Source: Chrysomallon squamiferum (lineage: Eukaryota; Mollusca; Gastropoda; Neomphalida; Peltospiridae). Taken from it: a stretch of 64,000 nt of DNA. The notes below the pieces were generated by a model. It had not been told where the DNA came from. It saw nothing but the letters and a program-made list of their open reading frames with translations, and ran no database searches. Each line of letters opens with the position of its first letter. The stretch's first letter is position 1. The translations under genes and the position numbers were made by a program. Positions 63,883-64,000 of the stretch are shown piece after piece. The stretch lies in NCBI GenBank assembly GCA_012295275.1, contig CM022669.1, positions 2,101,140-2,165,139 on the forward strand, read 5' to 3'.

Positions 63883-64000
63883 CTAAGAAAAAGAAATTGT
63901 CAACTTCAGCTTGTACTAAGATTGCAGCAATAGTACTTTGTGAATCAAAGTAAAATTGTTGTAAGTATTACAGATATATTATCAATAATATTAAGATCAG
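63883..64000 (-). other. NOL6 intron at the right edge
   Basis: The acceptor CTTAG for the exon at 63882 lies here. No further exon is seen before the window ends; the 5' part of NOL6 lies beyond. Confidence 0.7.

Overview
This is nuclear DNA of an animal, most likely a mollusc or another lophotrochozoan. Every recognisable gene is split by short introns with GT-AG or occasional GC-AG borders. The DNA is very A+T rich and full of microsatellites. The orthologues (follistatin with three FS domains, SLC35A4, NOL6, CREB3-family bZIP, SAXO, DUF885) are animal genes. The phylum is inferred from general genome texture and from a tRNA-derived SINE; nothing here proves it.

Layout, left to right. 647-6851 (+): 3' fifteen exons of a DUF885 family protein with a metallopeptidase-like HE...HH signature. 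8703-10380 (-): 3' four exons of a SAXO (FAM154) axonemal microtubule protein, with one frameshift in a homopolymer. 10381-14900: microsatellite-rich spacer with a tRNA-derived SINE and a 101-bp tandem duplication. 15612-28749 (+): complete SLC35A4, a Golgi-type nucleotide-sugar transporter of 339 residues; its introns hold a 2.3-kb terminal-inverted-repeat element and a Tc1-like transposase relic. 32105-40116 (-): complete follistatin, 345 residues. 40593-43130 (+): an unrecognised small gene of three or four exons (65 or 87 residues), divergent from follistatin across 476 bp. 44543-50403 (+): complete ER-anchored bZIP factor of the CREB3 family, 487 residues; its first intron carries a shorter copy of the inverted-repeat element. 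54230-63882 (-): last sixteen exons (810 residues) of NOL6, a ribosome-biogenesis factor, running off the right edge.

The genes do not form a pathway. They are independent housekeeping or signalling genes: SLC35A4 in the secretory pathway, CREB3-type factor in ER-to-nucleus signalling, follistatin as a secreted TGF-beta-ligand binder, NOL6 in the nucleolus, SAXO in cilia. Convergent pairs are SLC35A4/FST and CREB3/NOL6; the divergent pair is FST/small gene.

The most unusual observations are: the small multi-exon gene, whose exon phases all agree, and the 29-bp E-box/TATA-like module that occurs twice around it; a minisatellite with two periods (49 and 43 bp) and higher-order structure that directly abuts a NOL6 splice donor; three GC-AG introns; overlapping upstream ORFs in the CREB3-type and FST genes; an HCF-1-binding-type DHxY motif in the CREB3-type protein; and a strongly basic C-terminal tail on follistatin.
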